Assembly: GCA_963782605.1 (NCBI GenBank)
Contig: CAWAKK010000001.1
Location: forward strand, 1 to 64,000
Length of the DNA: 64,000 nt
From: JBDTSW01 sp963782605
GTDB lineage: Bacteria > Actinomycetota > Thermoleophilia > Solirubrobacterales > 70-9
Direction: 5' to 3'
Shown here: positions 43,952 through 52,681 of the stretch, in pieces
Position numbering within the stretch: position 1 is the stretch's first letter
Layout: each line of letters starts with the position of its first letter
The notes under the pieces: generated by a model
The model's database searches: none
Told to the model about the DNA's origin: nothing
What the model saw: the letters and a program-made list of their open reading frames with translations, nothing else
Translations under genes and position numbers: made by a program

Positions 43952-44170
43952 CTAGGGCCGGCGGTCGTAACGCGGATCGCCGGGTGGCGGCGCGTCACGA
44001 CTGCTGGTGAAACGGCCGGTCATCCAGAGCCCGATCACGAGCCCGATCGCACCGACGATCATGAGGATCAGCCCGACGGTAGTGAGGTCGACCTGTTCGA
44101 TCGAGTCGTTTACCGCGAACCGCAGAATGGCGCCGAGCGCGAGCAGAAACAGGGAAGTGCCAATGGCCAT
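43952..44170 (-). CDS. DUF6458-like small membrane protein
   Basis: 72 aa from the ATG at 44170 (ATG 44188 also possible). Two hydrophobic helices, TSLFLLALGAILRFAVN and TVGLILMIVGAIGLVIGLW, separated by a short acidic turn, then a Pro/Arg-rich tail. The helix-VN...VDLTTVG-helix pattern matches the DUF6458 family common in actinobacteria; function unknown. It converges on the GMC gene, 9 bp between stops. Confidence 0.7.
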   Translation of the reverse strand: MAIGTSLFLLALGAILRFAVNDSIEQVDLTTVGLILMIVGAIGLVIGLWMTGRFTSSRDAPPPGDPRYDRRP

Positions 44171-44227
44171 GGCGGCAAGGTACCGCAACCGTCAGCGCCC
44201 AAACCGAGCAGGGTGTACGGTGGTCCG

Positions 44228-45400
44228 ATGGTTGCGCGACGGGCACGGATGTCCGGAGTGCTCCTCGCGGCTGCCACGCTCGTGGCTTTGCTCGTCGCAC
44301 TGACCCCGGCTGCGGAGGCCAAGCCTCGGACCGGCGAGCGGCTTCGCGACGCGCTCGACGAGGTAGTGCGCCCGCCCGATGGCCCGCCAGGGCTGTCGGT
44401 TCTTCTACAGCGCGGCAAGGACGTCCAGTTCATGCAGCGAGGCGTCTCCGACCTGGCGACCGAAGCGCCGTTCACGCGCAATCAGCACTACCGGATCGCC
44501 AGCATGGCGAAGGCTTTCAACGGAGCGGTGGTGCTGGCGCTCGTCTCGAAGGGAAGGCTCGAGCTCGACGACACGATCGGCGAGGTCCTGCCCGGCGTGC
44601 TGCCGCTTGCCGAAGACGTAACCGTGGGCCAGGCCATCCACCACACCGGCTCGCTCCCCGACTACATCCTCGATCCCGAGTTCCGCGCGGACTTCGCCGC
44701 CGACCCGGCCCAGTACCTGACGCCGCTGGAGCTCGTCGAGTACGTCGAGGACACCGAGCCGGAGTTCCCGCCCGGCGAGCGGTACGAGTACTCCGACACC
44801 GACAACGTGATCGCCGGCCTGATGGCCGAAGCGGCCACGGGCAAAACCTACGACGAGCTCTTGGAGCAGCACGTCTACTCCAATGCGGGTCTGACCAACA
44901 CCACGTTGCCGATCACGATCGAGATGCCGGAGCCCTACGTCCACGGCTACGACGTTGAGGGCTCGCCCCCGGAGGATCTCAGCGAACTGATCAATCCCGC
45001 CCTCGCCTGGGCCTCGGGCGGAATCGTCTCCACGCCGAACGACGTCAACCGCTTCATCCGCGCCTACGTCGGCGGTGACCTCTTCAACGCTCCCACGCAG
45101 GAGGCGCAGAGCAACTTCATCTCAGGGCTCTCCTCTCCCCCCGGCCCAGGACGCAACCGCGCCGGGCTCGGGCTCTTCCGATACGAGACCCAGTGCGGCA
45201 CCGTCTATGGCCACACGGGCTCCTTCCCCGGCTACCGCCTCTTCATGGCCGCATCCAGGGACGGTCGCCGCTCAGTGGTCTTCACGGTGAACGCTCAGAT
45301 CACGCCGGGCGACGCGCACACCCCCGGCTCGGGAAACCAAGAGGTCGCCGACCTGATCCGCTTCGCGCAGGTCGACGCCGTCTGCCACGTCCTGCGCTGA
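44228..45400 (+). CDS. Exported serine beta-lactamase-fold hydrolase
   Basis: 390 aa from ATG 44228 with signal peptide VLLAAATLVALLVALTPAAEA. The PBP-like fold has the nucleophile motif SMAK (S92-K95), the Y-x-D/N motif YSDTDN (about 192-197) and a late HTGSFPGY in place of KTG. This is class C/EstB/D-alanyl-D-alanine carboxypeptidase-like (Streptomyces R61 group). Resistance cannot be assumed: most such proteins cleave peptidoglycan or esters. It is the last gene before the arsR-AHSA1 pair. A paralogue of the same superfamily lies at 60064. Confidence 0.87.
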   Translation: MVARRARMSGVLLAAATLVALLVALTPAAEAKPRTGERLRDALDEVVRPPDGPPGLSVLLQRGKDVQFMQRGVSDLATEAPFTRNQHYRIASMAKAFNGAVVLALVSKGRLELDDTIGEVLPGVLPLAEDVTVGQAIHHTGSLPDYILDPEFRADFAADPAQYLTPLELVEYVEDTEPEFPPGERYEYSDTDNVIAGLMAEAATGKTYDELLEQHVYSNAGLTNTTLPITIEMPEPYVHGYDVEGSPPEDLSELINPALAWASGGIVSTPNDVNRFIRAYVGGDLFNAPTQEAQSNFISGLSSPPGPGRNRAGLGLFRYETQCGTVYGHTGSFPGYRLFMAASRDGRRSVVFTVNAQITPGDAHTPGSGNQEVADLIRFAQVDAVCHVLR

Positions 45401-45465
45401 GCCCAGGGAGGTCTCCGGCGGGCTCCCCATCCCGCCTGAGCCGCCCGCCGCTCGTTAGCGGTGGA

Positions 45466-45483
45466 GGTAAGTATATACTTACC
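45466..45483. promoter_or_regulatory. 18-bp perfect palindrome, putative ArsR operator
   Basis: GGTAAGTATATACTTACC is a perfect 18-bp palindrome. It ends 5-8 bp before the arsR start codon and replaces any Shine-Dalgarno site. AT-rich centre and position fit an ArsR-family operator covering the -10/start region; a leaderless or nearly leaderless transcript is implied. Function inferred. Confidence 0.7.
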
Positions 45484-45487
45484 GTAA

Positions 45488-45805
45488 GTGATGACTGACG
45501 CGGTACCGATGGACGCTCTCGGCGATCCGACTCGGCGCGAGATCTTCGAGCGGCTCGCCCAACGGCCGATGGCCGTCGGCGAGCTGGCGGGTGCTCTTCC
45601 CGTCACTCGCCCAGCTGTCTCGCAGCACCTGAAGGTGTTGAAGCGGGCGGGCCTGGTGCGTGTTCGCGCCGATGGGACTCGACGCATCTACCGGCTCGAC
45701 CCTGACGGGGTGGACGAGCTGCGCGGTTACTTCGATCGCTTCTGGGAGCAGGCGCTCGCCGGCCTCGCGGACGCGACAGAGAATGATGAGAGGAGCAGCC
45801 GATGA
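45488..45805 (+). CDS. ArsR-family winged-helix repressor
   Basis: 105 aa. Conserved core ALGDPTRREIFERLAQRPMA, then VGELAGALPVTRPAVSQHLK (recognition helix) and AGLVRVRADGTRRIYRLDPD (wing). No Cys metal-site motif (ELCVCDL) is present, so it is not a metal sensor of the classical type. It overlaps the following AHSA1-type gene by 4 bp (ATGA); this ArsR-SRPBCC pair is widespread in actinobacteria. GTG 45488 or ATG 45491 may serve as the start, right after an 18-bp palindrome. Confidence 0.92.
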   Translation: MMTDAVPMDALGDPTRREIFERLAQRPMAVGELAGALPVTRPAVSQHLKVLKRAGLVRVRADGTRRIYRLDPDGVDELRGYFDRFWEQALAGLADATENDERSSR

Positions 45806-46266
45806 CCACCACGAGGGACCTGTCGCCGATCAGGAAGGCCGTGAGCGTCGACGCCCCGCCCGAGAGCGCGTTCGAGACCTTCACGGCGCGCGTGGCCAGC
45901 TGGTGGCCGACCCAGACGCACTCGATCTTCGAAACCGAGGTGGCGGACGTCGTCCTGGAGGGCAGCGTCGGTGGCCGCCTGTACGAGCGCTCGGTCGATG
46001 GTGCCGAAGCCGACTGGGCGGATGTCCTCGTCTGGGAGCCGCCCCACCGCATCGTCTTGCGCTGGCGCGTAAACCCCGAGCGCTCACCTACCGAGGTGGA
46101 GGTTCGGTTCAGGGCAGAGGGAACGGGGACCCGAGTCGAGCTCGAACATCGCGGCTGGGAGCGGACCGCTGACAGCGACGGTCATGCGAGCTACGTTGCA
46201 GGCTGGGGGGTCCTACTCGACCGCTACGCGGACCGGGTCGCGAGCGGCGCGGCCGGGCTGCGATAG
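45802..46266 (+). CDS. SRPBCC/AHSA1-like domain protein
   Basis: 154 aa. START-like fold: SVDAPPESAFETFTARVASW, WWPTQTHSI, GGRLYERSVDG, VLVWEPPHRIVLRW, and TRVELEHRGWERTADSDGHA. In ArsR-linked pairs these proteins probably bind a hydrophobic ligand or help detoxify it; the chaperone-activator role of Aha1 is unlikely. Ends 64 bp before the tRNA-Val gene. Confidence 0.88.
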   Translation: MTTTRDLSPIRKAVSVDAPPESAFETFTARVASWWPTQTHSIFETEVADVVLEGSVGGRLYERSVDGAEADWADVLVWEPPHRIVLRWRVNPERSPTEVEVRFRAEGTGTRVELEHRGWERTADSDGHASYVAGWGVLLDRYADRVASGAAGLR

Positions 46267-46329
46267 GCCTAACGGCGGGTTTCGGCCCCTCCGGCCCCGG
46301 CCCAGGCCGCTCCTACAATGCGCGTCCTC

Positions 46330-46401
46330 GGGCGCGTAGCTCAGTGGGAGAGCGCTCGCTTCACACGCGAGAGGTCGCTGGTTCGAAACCAGCCGCGCCC
46401 A
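46330..46401 (+). tRNA. tRNA-Val (anticodon CAC)
   Basis: Complete cloverleaf of 72 nt: acceptor GGGCGCG/CGCGCCC, D arm GCTC/GAGC, anticodon stem CTCGC/GCGAG around TTCACAC (anticodon CAC, reads GUG), variable AGGTC, T arm GCTGG/CCAGC around TTCGAAA, discriminator A. CCA is not encoded. Its 3' half (46357-46403) is repeated four times downstream, so this gene is the anchor of the island. The intact gene being at the upstream edge fits integration into its 3' end. Confidence 0.97.
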
Positions 46402-46684
46402 TCGACGAAATGCCTGCTTCTGCGGTTCTTGTTCCGCTCACGTCAGGCTTGCAATCGACTCCTTCATTTTTGCCGGTGCCCGAACCGGGGTGTAACCCCA
46501 CTGCTCTCCTGCTTTTCGCGCGAGGGAGCAGCGGTTCCCTGCAGCGATCGACCCCACACCGATCACCAGGTTCACGAGGGCATGCCAACGAGCACGGGCC
46601 GGACTTCGGACTCGTCGCGTACGGATCGTCCCTTGTCGCCGCCGCCTTGTCGGCGCGGGACCGGGTCGTTCGCGGGCGCTCGGG

Positions 46685-47524
46685 TCAGCCGATCTTGCGG
46701 CCGACCGCGAGCTTCACCGAGATCGGCACGTCGAACCGACCCTCCGTGCGATAGACAGCCAGGCGGCCCTCAAGAGCCGCGCGGATGCGTTCCCTCGTCT
46801 GCTCCGACTGGCCGAGGACGAGCGAGGCCATCCGAACCGTCCCACGTTGCAGGGCGCTCCATAACTCCTCGAACGACTCAACTTGATGCGTGAATGCCAC
46901 CCGTCGCACTTCTACGTCGTCGAGGCCCTGTTCTTCGAGGAGGCGCCGAAACTCTTCGTCGTCGGAGAACCGGAAGACATCAGGGCCCGGGGGGAGGCCG
47001 TCAGGCGGTCCCGCCCCAGCCTCTGCGACGGCCTCCAGGAAGACGCCGAACATGCGCATCTCCCCGGGAACGTCCCAGGTCGTCAGGGCCAACCGCCCTC
47101 CCGCAACGAGGGTTCGCACGCCCTCGGCGACGGCGAGTTCCGGACGGCCGAAGTGGGGAAGCCCGAAGTTGGCGACCACCGCGCCGAAGGTCCCGTCCTC
47201 GAACGGGAGTGACTGCGCGTCCGCCCGCGTGAATTCGATGCCCGGATGCTCTGCGGCGGCGCGGGCGACCATCGCCTCGGCGATGTCTACGGCCGCCACC
47301 GCCGCTCCCCGGCGGGCCGCCTCCGCCGCCACGTACCCGGGACCGGTCGCCACGTCGAGCACGCGCGTATCCGGACCAACCCGGGCGAGATTCAGCAGCG
47401 GCTCGATCAGCCGGCCCGTGATAGCGCCGAAGAAACCCGCGTACCCCTCTACTCGCTCCTCCCACGCACTCGCCTCGAACTGATCGAACGCGTCGAGATC
47501 GGTGCTTTGCTCATCGCTCGGCAT
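46685..47524 (-). CDS. Class I SAM-dependent methyltransferase
   Basis: 279 aa. SAM motif I is RVLDVATGPGYVAAEAARRG (about residues 54-73); then VAAVDIAEAMVARAAAEHPG, TRADAQSLPFEDGTFGAVVA (motif II/III) and GGRLALTTWDVPGE. Rossmann-like UbiE/Methyltransf_11 type; the substrate is not evident. Cargo of the first island module, on the minus strand. About 280 bp between the tRNA and this stop (46404-46684) hold no supported gene. Confidence 0.9.
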   Translation of the reverse strand: MPSDEQSTDLDAFDQFEASAWEERVEGYAGFFGAITGRLIEPLLNLARVGPDTRVLDVATGPGYVAAEAARRGAAVAAVDIAEAMVARAAAEHPGIEFTRADAQSLPFEDGTFGAVVANFGLPHFGRPELAVAEGVRTLVAGGRLALTTWDVPGEMRMFGVFLEAVAEAGAGPPDGLPPGPDVFRFSDDEEFRRLLEEQGLDDVEVRRVAFTHQVESFEELWSALQRGTVRMASLVLGQSEQTRERIRAALEGRLAVYRTEGRFDVPISVKLAVGRKIG

Positions 47525-47668
47525 GCGCCCCCTCCAGTCTTGGGTACCGCGCCGACGTTACATCAGGCAGACCCGCTTCTCCCTTCGCGGCGTGGAAGGA
47601 GCTACGCGATCCGCGCTCCCGGTAGTCGCGCGAAGCGGGAGCGGGCTCGTCGATGCTCGACGTCGTGA

Positions 47669-48142
47669 TTAGTCGGTGGCGTGGGTTACGGGCTCGCCTT
47701 TGAAGGCTTGATCGACAAGCTTGTCAGCGTCTTTGTTCATCTCGCGGGGCACCCAGGAAAGTTGCCATGCCTTGAAGGGCTTGAGGGCTTCCTGGGCTGC
47801 TTCGTAGAGCTCGGTGGCTCGCTCGTTCTTGTTCCATGCACGCGTCATCTGGTTGACGACGGTCGCGGAGTCGCTGAACGCGGCGACATAGAGGAGTCGC
47901 TTCTCGGCGGCGAGCTCCTCGGCGGCGAGCTTGAGACCGCGAATCAGGGCGTGGTATTCGGCTTCGAGCGGACTGCCGACGGGCCCCACCTTCTCGGGCA
48001 CTTCTTTCAAGACTTCGCCACAGCCGGGTTCCTGGAGAATGACCCCGATGGCGCCCTCCGCCTGGCCTTGTTCGCTGGCTCTTATTCCTCCGTCGATGAA
48101 CAGCAGGTAGTAGCCCTTCTTGAAGTCGTCAACCACGAGCAA
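47669..48142 (-). CDS. RNase HI-like nuclease-fold protein
   Basis: 157 aa. The pattern LLFIDGG (D17), SPLEAEYHALIRGLKLA (E62), AAFSDSATVVNQMT (D91) and WVPREMNKDADKL (D138/D140) reproduces the D-E-D-D active site of the RNase H/reverse-transcriptase-like (RVT_3) group. Such stand-alone proteins usually cleave RNA in RNA-DNA hybrids; a linked reverse transcriptase is not present. It is the second cargo gene of the first module. Full catalytic set is visible, so it is probably active. Confidence 0.8.
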   Translation of the reverse strand: MLVVDDFKKGYYLLFIDGGIRASEQGQAEGAIGVILQEPGCGEVLKEVPEKVGPVGSPLEAEYHALIRGLKLAAEELAAEKRLLYVAAFSDSATVVNQMTRAWNKNERATELYEAAQEALKPFKAWQLSWVPREMNKDADKLVDQAFKGEPVTHATD

Positions 48143-48257
48143 CTCCTAGCGCTGGCATCACAGCCCTCCTTCTCTCGCCACTTCTCTTAGTGTCCTTCCG
48201 GATGGTCCCAGAGTGTCGCTTCCGCGTGAAAGCAGCAGCGGAGCACCGGCGTCCATT

Positions 48258-48405
48258 GGGCACCAACCGCGTTCTGGTGCCCACATCCACATACATCCGC
48301 ACACATCCACGCACATCCAGACACGGGGAACGACGCCCATCCGTGCCTGAGGCACGCTCGCTTCACACGCGAGAGGTCGCTGGTTCGAAACCAGCCGCGC
48401 CCATC
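48258..48405 (+). repeat. tRNA-Val-linked element, copy E1 (hairpin, phased repeats, box, tRNA 3' half)
   Basis: From left to right: hairpin GGGCACCA (48258-48265) with TGGTGCCC (48275-48282); CATCC at 48284, 48294, 48304 and 48314, exactly 10 bp apart; GCCTGAGG at 48345; and the tRNA-Val 3' half at 48359-48405. The last part is identical to the tRNA gene, with the identity reaching 52 bp (48355-48406). It lies 13 bp from the end of the FG-GAP gene on the opposite strand. No recombinase gene is adjacent. Confidence 0.85.
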
Positions 48406-48419
48406 GTCACGCCGCGGGA

Positions 48420-51002
48420 CTAGCGCAACTGCAAGGTGGGCGAGGTGGCCGAGCCACAGGCGGCCACGTCAGAGACCACTCGCTCATCGACGGTCGAGTA
48501 GTACTTGCCGGGGCGCCGTCGCTTGGACACCGCGTACCTGCCCCGCGCGTTCACCTCGTCGGTACCGACCTTCGCGTCATCGCCGCTGACCTGCTTCCAC
48601 ACGGTCACCAGGTCATTGCTGATGCAGGAGGGCTCGGAAGCGGCGAGCGCGCCCTTGAACTTCTGCTTCGATTGCGAGTAGGAGAGCGTCAGCGAGCGGG
48701 TGACGTCCGGGCAGCCGCTGGGCGTGCTGGCAGGGAGGGTGCGGCAGTCATCTGAGCCGTCGGCGACGGTGTCGTTGTCGTCGTCGGGATCCTCGCCAGC
48801 GTCGCGGCAGCCGTCGGAATCGTTGTCGGTGGTGGCGTTCGAGGTCCAGCCGAGCTCGCCGGCGGCGCAGTTGTCCGCGCCGTCAGCCTTGCCGTCGTTG
48901 TCGTCGTCGGGGTCCTCACCCGCGTCCTTGCATCCGTCGCCGTCGGTGTCGAGGCCAGTGGCCGCTCCGGTCGGGCAGTCGTCCGCGGAGTCGCGCACCC
49001 CGTCTTCATCGGAATCCGCCGGAGAGAAAAACGCCGTGGCGGAGCCTTGATCGAGGTTGTCGCCGACGTCGTCGGAGAGGGCGCCGGCGACGATCGCGTC
49101 ACCGTCGATCGCGACCGAGAGGCCGAGCTGGTCGGCGGGGGAGTCGTCTGGGGCGATCAGCTTTGCAGTCTCCGTTCGCGCCGCTGCGCCCGTGCGGGCG
49201 AAGGTGTAGACCGCGCCGACAAAACCGGCGCCGCCGGCGACGATCTTGTCGCCGTCAATCGCGACCGAGATGCCGAGCTTGCTGTTGGCAGCACCGTCGC
49301 TGGCGGTCAACTTTGCCGTCTCATTGCGGGCGGGCGCGCCGGTGCTCGCGAAGGTATAGACCGAGCCTTGGTCCGAATTTTCACCAACGTCGTCAGAGAT
49401 GGCGCCGGCGACGATCGTGTCGCCGGCGATCGCGACTGGATACAGCTGGTCGCCCTGCTTACCGTCTGAGGCGGTCAGCTTCGCGGTCTCGGTGCGGGCG
49501 GCAGCGCCCGTGCGGGCGAAGGTGTAGACGGAGCCCTGACCGGAGTTCGCGCCGACTTGATCGTTGACGGCGCTGGCGACGATCGTGTCGCCGTCGATCG
49601 CCACCCGAGCGCCGAAGCTGTCGCTCGCGGCGCCGTCTGAGGAGGTCAGCTTCGCCGTCTCGGTGCGCGCCGCCGCACCGGTGCGGGCGAAGGTGTAAGC
49701 GGAGCCCTGGTTGAGGTTGCCGCCGACGTCGCCCCAAGTGGTCCCGGCGACGATCGTGTCGCCGTCGATCGCCACCGAGAAGCCAAGAAAGTCCTGCGTC
49801 GCGCCGTCTGAGGCGGTCAGCTTCGCGGTCTCGGTCCGAGCCGCCGCGCCCGTGCGGGCGAAGGTGTAGATGGAGCCCTGGTACTCGTTCTCGCCGACAC
49901 TGACGTGGACCGCACCGGCGACGATCGTGTCGCCGTCGATCGCGACCGACTGGCCTAGCCGGTCGCCCGCGTCGCCGTCCGAGGCGGTGAGCTTGGCGGT
50001 CTGCGTCCAGCTGTCGTCGACGCGCTGATAGACGTAGACGGCACCCCTTTGGAAATCGTCCGCGGGCGCGCCGACCGCGATTGTGTCGCCGTCGACCGCT
50101 ACCGAGGTGCCGAAGGTGTCGGATTGGGCGCCGTCGGAGGCGGTCAGCTTCTGCTCGAGCGCGGCGTTGTTGGAGTCACAGGCGTCGCCCTGGGGGTCGC
50201 CGTCGGTGTTGGTCTGGTCGGTATTGGCGACCAGCCGGCAGTTGTCGGAGGCGTCGGCGACAGTGTCGTTGTCGTCGTCGGAGTCCTCGGTCGAGTCGCG
50301 GCAGCCGTCGGAGTCGTTGTCGATCGTGGCGTTGGGGATCCAGCGGATGTCCCCGGCGGGGCAGGCATCGGAGCCATCGGCCTTGCCGTCGTCGTCGTCG
50401 TCGGAGTCCTCGCCGGCATCGCGACAGCCGTCGGAGTCGTGATCGGTCGTGGCACTTGAGGTCCAGCCCGAGTCGCCAGTAGGGCAATTGTCCGTGGGGT
50501 AGAACACCCCGTCGCCATCGGTATCCGCCGGGCACGCCGCCCCCTCGCAATGCCCGAGATGGAACGTGCCCGACCTAAAGCCGTACCCGCCGACGCGGAT
50601 GGAGTAGGTGGTCCCGGGGATCGCGGCGAAGTCGACGCGACTGCCAAGGCCGCAGGCCCCATCGTCCTCAGCGACGGCCTCAAGCGTCGCCAAGCTGTTG
50701 CCGGTGAAGACCCCCAGCGTCGTGTCCCATGCCGCAGGGCAGGTGTCAAAGCTCACCTGGGTCGTCGTTGCGGCCGGGGTCTGCCACGTGTACCAGACGC
50801 TCGGACCGCAACCCCATACTTCGATTGCGCAGGGCTCTCCAGGTTGGCTGGTCGCGCCGATCGTGGTGCCCGACACGGTCCCGTCCGGTCCGGCGAGCGC
50901 CTCCGCGTTCGAGAAGTTGTCGTTGGCCGGCGCCGCCGCCGCGGGGGCCGTCCAGGACAAGGTGCCAACGGCAACAGCCAGAATTACAAGGCAGCGAGAC
51001 AA
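48420..51002 (-). CDS. Secreted FG-GAP seven-blade propeller protein with Ca-binding repeats
   Basis: About 860 aa from a TTG at 51002 (the open frame continues to 51050 into the neighbour). Signal peptide CLVILAVAVGTLSWTAPAAA. Then an outer domain, thrombospondin-type-3 Asp-rich repeats (DTDGDGVFYPTDNCP and others), seven FG-GAP-like repeats of about 57 aa (consensus SVAIDGDTIVAGA...QGSVYTFARTG), more Asp-rich repeats, and a C-terminal beta domain shared with the next two genes (SLTLSYSQSKQKFKGALAAS ... RRRPGKYYSTVDERVV). A Ca-dependent, cell-surface or matrix protein is likely; the partner is unknown. Confidence 0.82.
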   Translation of the reverse strand: MSRCLVILAVAVGTLSWTAPAAAAPANDNFSNAEALAGPDGTVSGTTIGATSQPGEPCAIEVWGCGPSVWYTWQTPAATTTQVSFDTCPAAWDTTLGVFTGNSLATLEAVAEDDGACGLGSRVDFAAIPGTTYSIRVGGYGFRSGTFHLGHCEGAACPADTDGDGVFYPTDNCPTGDSGWTSSATTDHDSDGCRDAGEDSDDDDDGKADGSDACPAGDIRWIPNATIDNDSDGCRDSTEDSDDDNDTVADASDNCRLVANTDQTNTDGDPQGDACDSNNAALEQKLTASDGAQSDTFGTSVAVDGDTIAVGAPADDFQRGAVYVYQRVDDSWTQTAKLTASDGDAGDRLGQSVAIDGDTIVAGAVHVSVGENEYQGSIYTFARTGAAARTETAKLTASDGATQDFLGFSVAIDGDTIVAGTTWGDVGGNLNQGSAYTFARTGAAARTETAKLTSSDGAASDSFGARVAIDGDTIVASAVNDQVGANSGQGSVYTFARTGAAARTETAKLTASDGKQGDQLYPVAIAGDTIVAGAISDDVGENSDQGSVYTFASTGAPARNETAKLTASDGAANSKLGISVAIDGDKIVAGGAGFVGAVYTFARTGAAARTETAKLIAPDDSPADQLGLSVAIDGDAIVAGALSDDVGDNLDQGSATAFFSPADSDEDGVRDSADDCPTGAATGLDTDGDGCKDAGEDPDDDNDGKADGADNCAAGELGWTSNATTDNDSDGCRDAGEDPDDDNDTVADGSDDCRTLPASTPSGCPDVTRSLTLSYSQSKQKFKGALAASEPSCISNDLVTVWKQVSGDDAKVGTDEVNARGRYAVSKRRRPGKYYSTVDERVVSDVAACGSATSPTLQLR

Positions 51003-51009
51003 GGGAGTC

Positions 51010-52671
51010 CTACCCGCGCAACCGCAAGGTGGGCGAGGTGGCCAACTCACAGGCGGCCACGTCAGAGACCACTCGCTCCTCGACCGTCGCGTAGTACTTC
51101 CCGGGGCGCCCCCGCTCGGACACGACGTACTTGCCCTGAGCGTTCACCTCGTCCGTACCCACCTCCAGGTCATCGCCGATCAGCCGCCTCCACACGGTCA
51201 CCGGGTCGCTGCCGTCGCAGGAGGGCTGGGAAACGGCAAGCGTGCCCTTGAACTTCTTCTTCGACTTCGAGTAGGAGAGCGTCAGCGAGCGGTTGACGCT
51301 TGGGCATCCGCTGGGCGTGCTTGCAGAGATGGCGGAGCAGCCGTCCGTGCTGTCGGGCACCCCATCGTTATCGGAATCGGGCGCGGAAAAGAACACCGAG
51401 GCGGAGCCCCGCTCCTCGTTCACGCCGAGGTCGTCGCCGATCGCCCCGGCGACGATCGTGTCGCCTTCGATCGCGACCGAGATGCCGAGGTCGTCGTAGT
51501 CGGCGCCGTCCGAGGCGGTCAGCTTTGCGGTCTCGGTGCGGGCCGCGGCGCCGTTGCGGGCGAAGGTAAAGATGGAGCCCTGGTCTGGGTTGGCGCCGAC
51601 GTCGTCGTAGGGCGCCCCGGCGAGGATCGTGTCGCCGTCGATCGCGACCGAGTCGCCGAACCGGTCGTCTTGGGCGCCCTGCGAGGCGGTCAGCTTCGCG
51701 GTCTCGGTTCGGGCGGCAGCGCCGGTGCGGGCGTAGGTGTAGACGGAGCCCTGATCTTGCTCCGGGTCCGCGCCGAAGTCGTCGTCGGGCGCCCCGGCGA
51801 GGATCGTGTCGCCGTCGATCGCGACCGAGGATCCGAGGAAGTCGAGCTCGGCGCCGTCCGAGGCCGTCAGCGTTGCGGTCTCGGTGCGGGCGGCGGCGCC
51901 GCTGCGGGCGAAGGTGTAGACGGAGCCCTGCGCAAAGTTGGAGCCGACGACGTAGTTGGGCGCCCCGGCGACGATCGTGTCGCCTTCGATCGCGACGGAG
52001 ACGCCGAGCCTCTCCTGGGCGGCTCCGTCCGAGGCCGTCAGCTTCGCTGTCTCGGTGCGGGCGGCGGCGCCGCTGCGGGCGAAGGTGTAGACGGAGCCCT
52101 GCACAAAGTTGGAGCCGACCTTGTCCTCGGGCGCCCCGGCGACGATCACGTCGCCGTCGATCGCGACCGAGAGGCCGAGAGTGTCGCCCGTGGCGCCGTC
52201 GGAGGCGGTCAGCTTTGCGGTCTCGGTGCGGGCGGCGGCGCCCGTGCGGGCGAAGGTGTAGACGGAGCCCTGGTTTTGCTCCGGGTCCGCGCCGAAGTCG
52301 TCGTTGGTCGCCCCGGCGACGATCGTGTCGCCGTCGATCCCGACCGAGTAACCGAGATTCTCAGCTCCGACGCCGTCGGAGGCGGTCAGCGTCGCGGTCT
52401 GCGTCCAGCTGTCTCCGGTCCGCTGGTAGACGTGGACGGCCCCCCTTTGGTCGTTCGCCCAGGGCTCGCCGATCACGAGGGCGTCACCATCGACCGCGAC
52501 CGCCAAGCCGAAGAGGCCGCCGTAGGAGCCGGCTGAGGCAGTGAGCTTCTGCTCAAGCGCGGCGTCGGCAAGCGCCGTGGCGGGCGACCCGAAGGCCAGG
52601 GCGGAGAGCAGGGCGAGTCCGGCGGTGAGCGCAAGGCTCGGCGGGACGTTTCGCGAATGACGCAGGATCAT
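51010..52671 (-). CDS. Secreted FG-GAP seven-blade propeller protein, paralogue
   Basis: 553 aa from ATG 52671. Signal peptide region PSLALTAGLALLSALAFGSPATALA. Seven FG-GAP repeats (consensus LTASDGA..D.LG.SVAIDGDTI) follow directly, then a short Asp-rich type-3 repeat (APDSDNDGVPDSTDGC), then the shared C-terminal domain (SLTLSYSKSKKKFKGTLAVS, VTVWRRLIGDD, RGRPGKYYATVEERVV, C-A-C ends). Same strand as, and 8 bp upstream of, the longer paralogue, which probably arose by tandem duplication with gain of repeats. The propeller would bind ligands or metal. Confidence 0.83.
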   Translation of the reverse strand: MILRHSRNVPPSLALTAGLALLSALAFGSPATALADAALEQKLTASAGSYGGLFGLAVAVDGDALVIGEPWANDQRGAVHVYQRTGDSWTQTATLTASDGVGAENLGYSVGIDGDTIVAGATNDDFGADPEQNQGSVYTFARTGAAARTETAKLTASDGATGDTLGLSVAIDGDVIVAGAPEDKVGSNFVQGSVYTFARSGAAARTETAKLTASDGAAQERLGVSVAIEGDTIVAGAPNYVVGSNFAQGSVYTFARSGAAARTETATLTASDGAELDFLGSSVAIDGDTILAGAPDDDFGADPEQDQGSVYTYARTGAAARTETAKLTASQGAQDDRFGDSVAIDGDTILAGAPYDDVGANPDQGSIFTFARNGAAARTETAKLTASDGADYDDLGISVAIEGDTIVAGAIGDDLGVNEERGSASVFFSAPDSDNDGVPDSTDGCSAISASTPSGCPSVNRSLTLSYSKSKKKFKGTLAVSQPSCDGSDPVTVWRRLIGDDLEVGTDEVNAQGKYVVSERGRPGKYYATVEERVVSDVAACELATSPTLRLRG

Positions 52672-52681
52672 CGGCCGGTGC

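Noticed and set aside
44228..45400. Antibiotic-resistance beta-lactamase
   Set aside because: The fold and SxxK are present, but R61/EstB-type members are mostly peptidases or esterases; resistance cannot be claimed from sequence.
48283..48318. Short regular CATCC repeats as a CRISPR array or replication iterons
   Set aside because: Units are only 10 bp without spacers, occur four at a time in three places, and always sit at the same distance from the tRNA fragment; no cas or rep gene is near.
48420..52671. Long DNA repeats of about 170 bp as a satellite or CRISPR-like array
   Set aside because: They are in frame and encode FG-GAP propeller blades in two secreted proteins.
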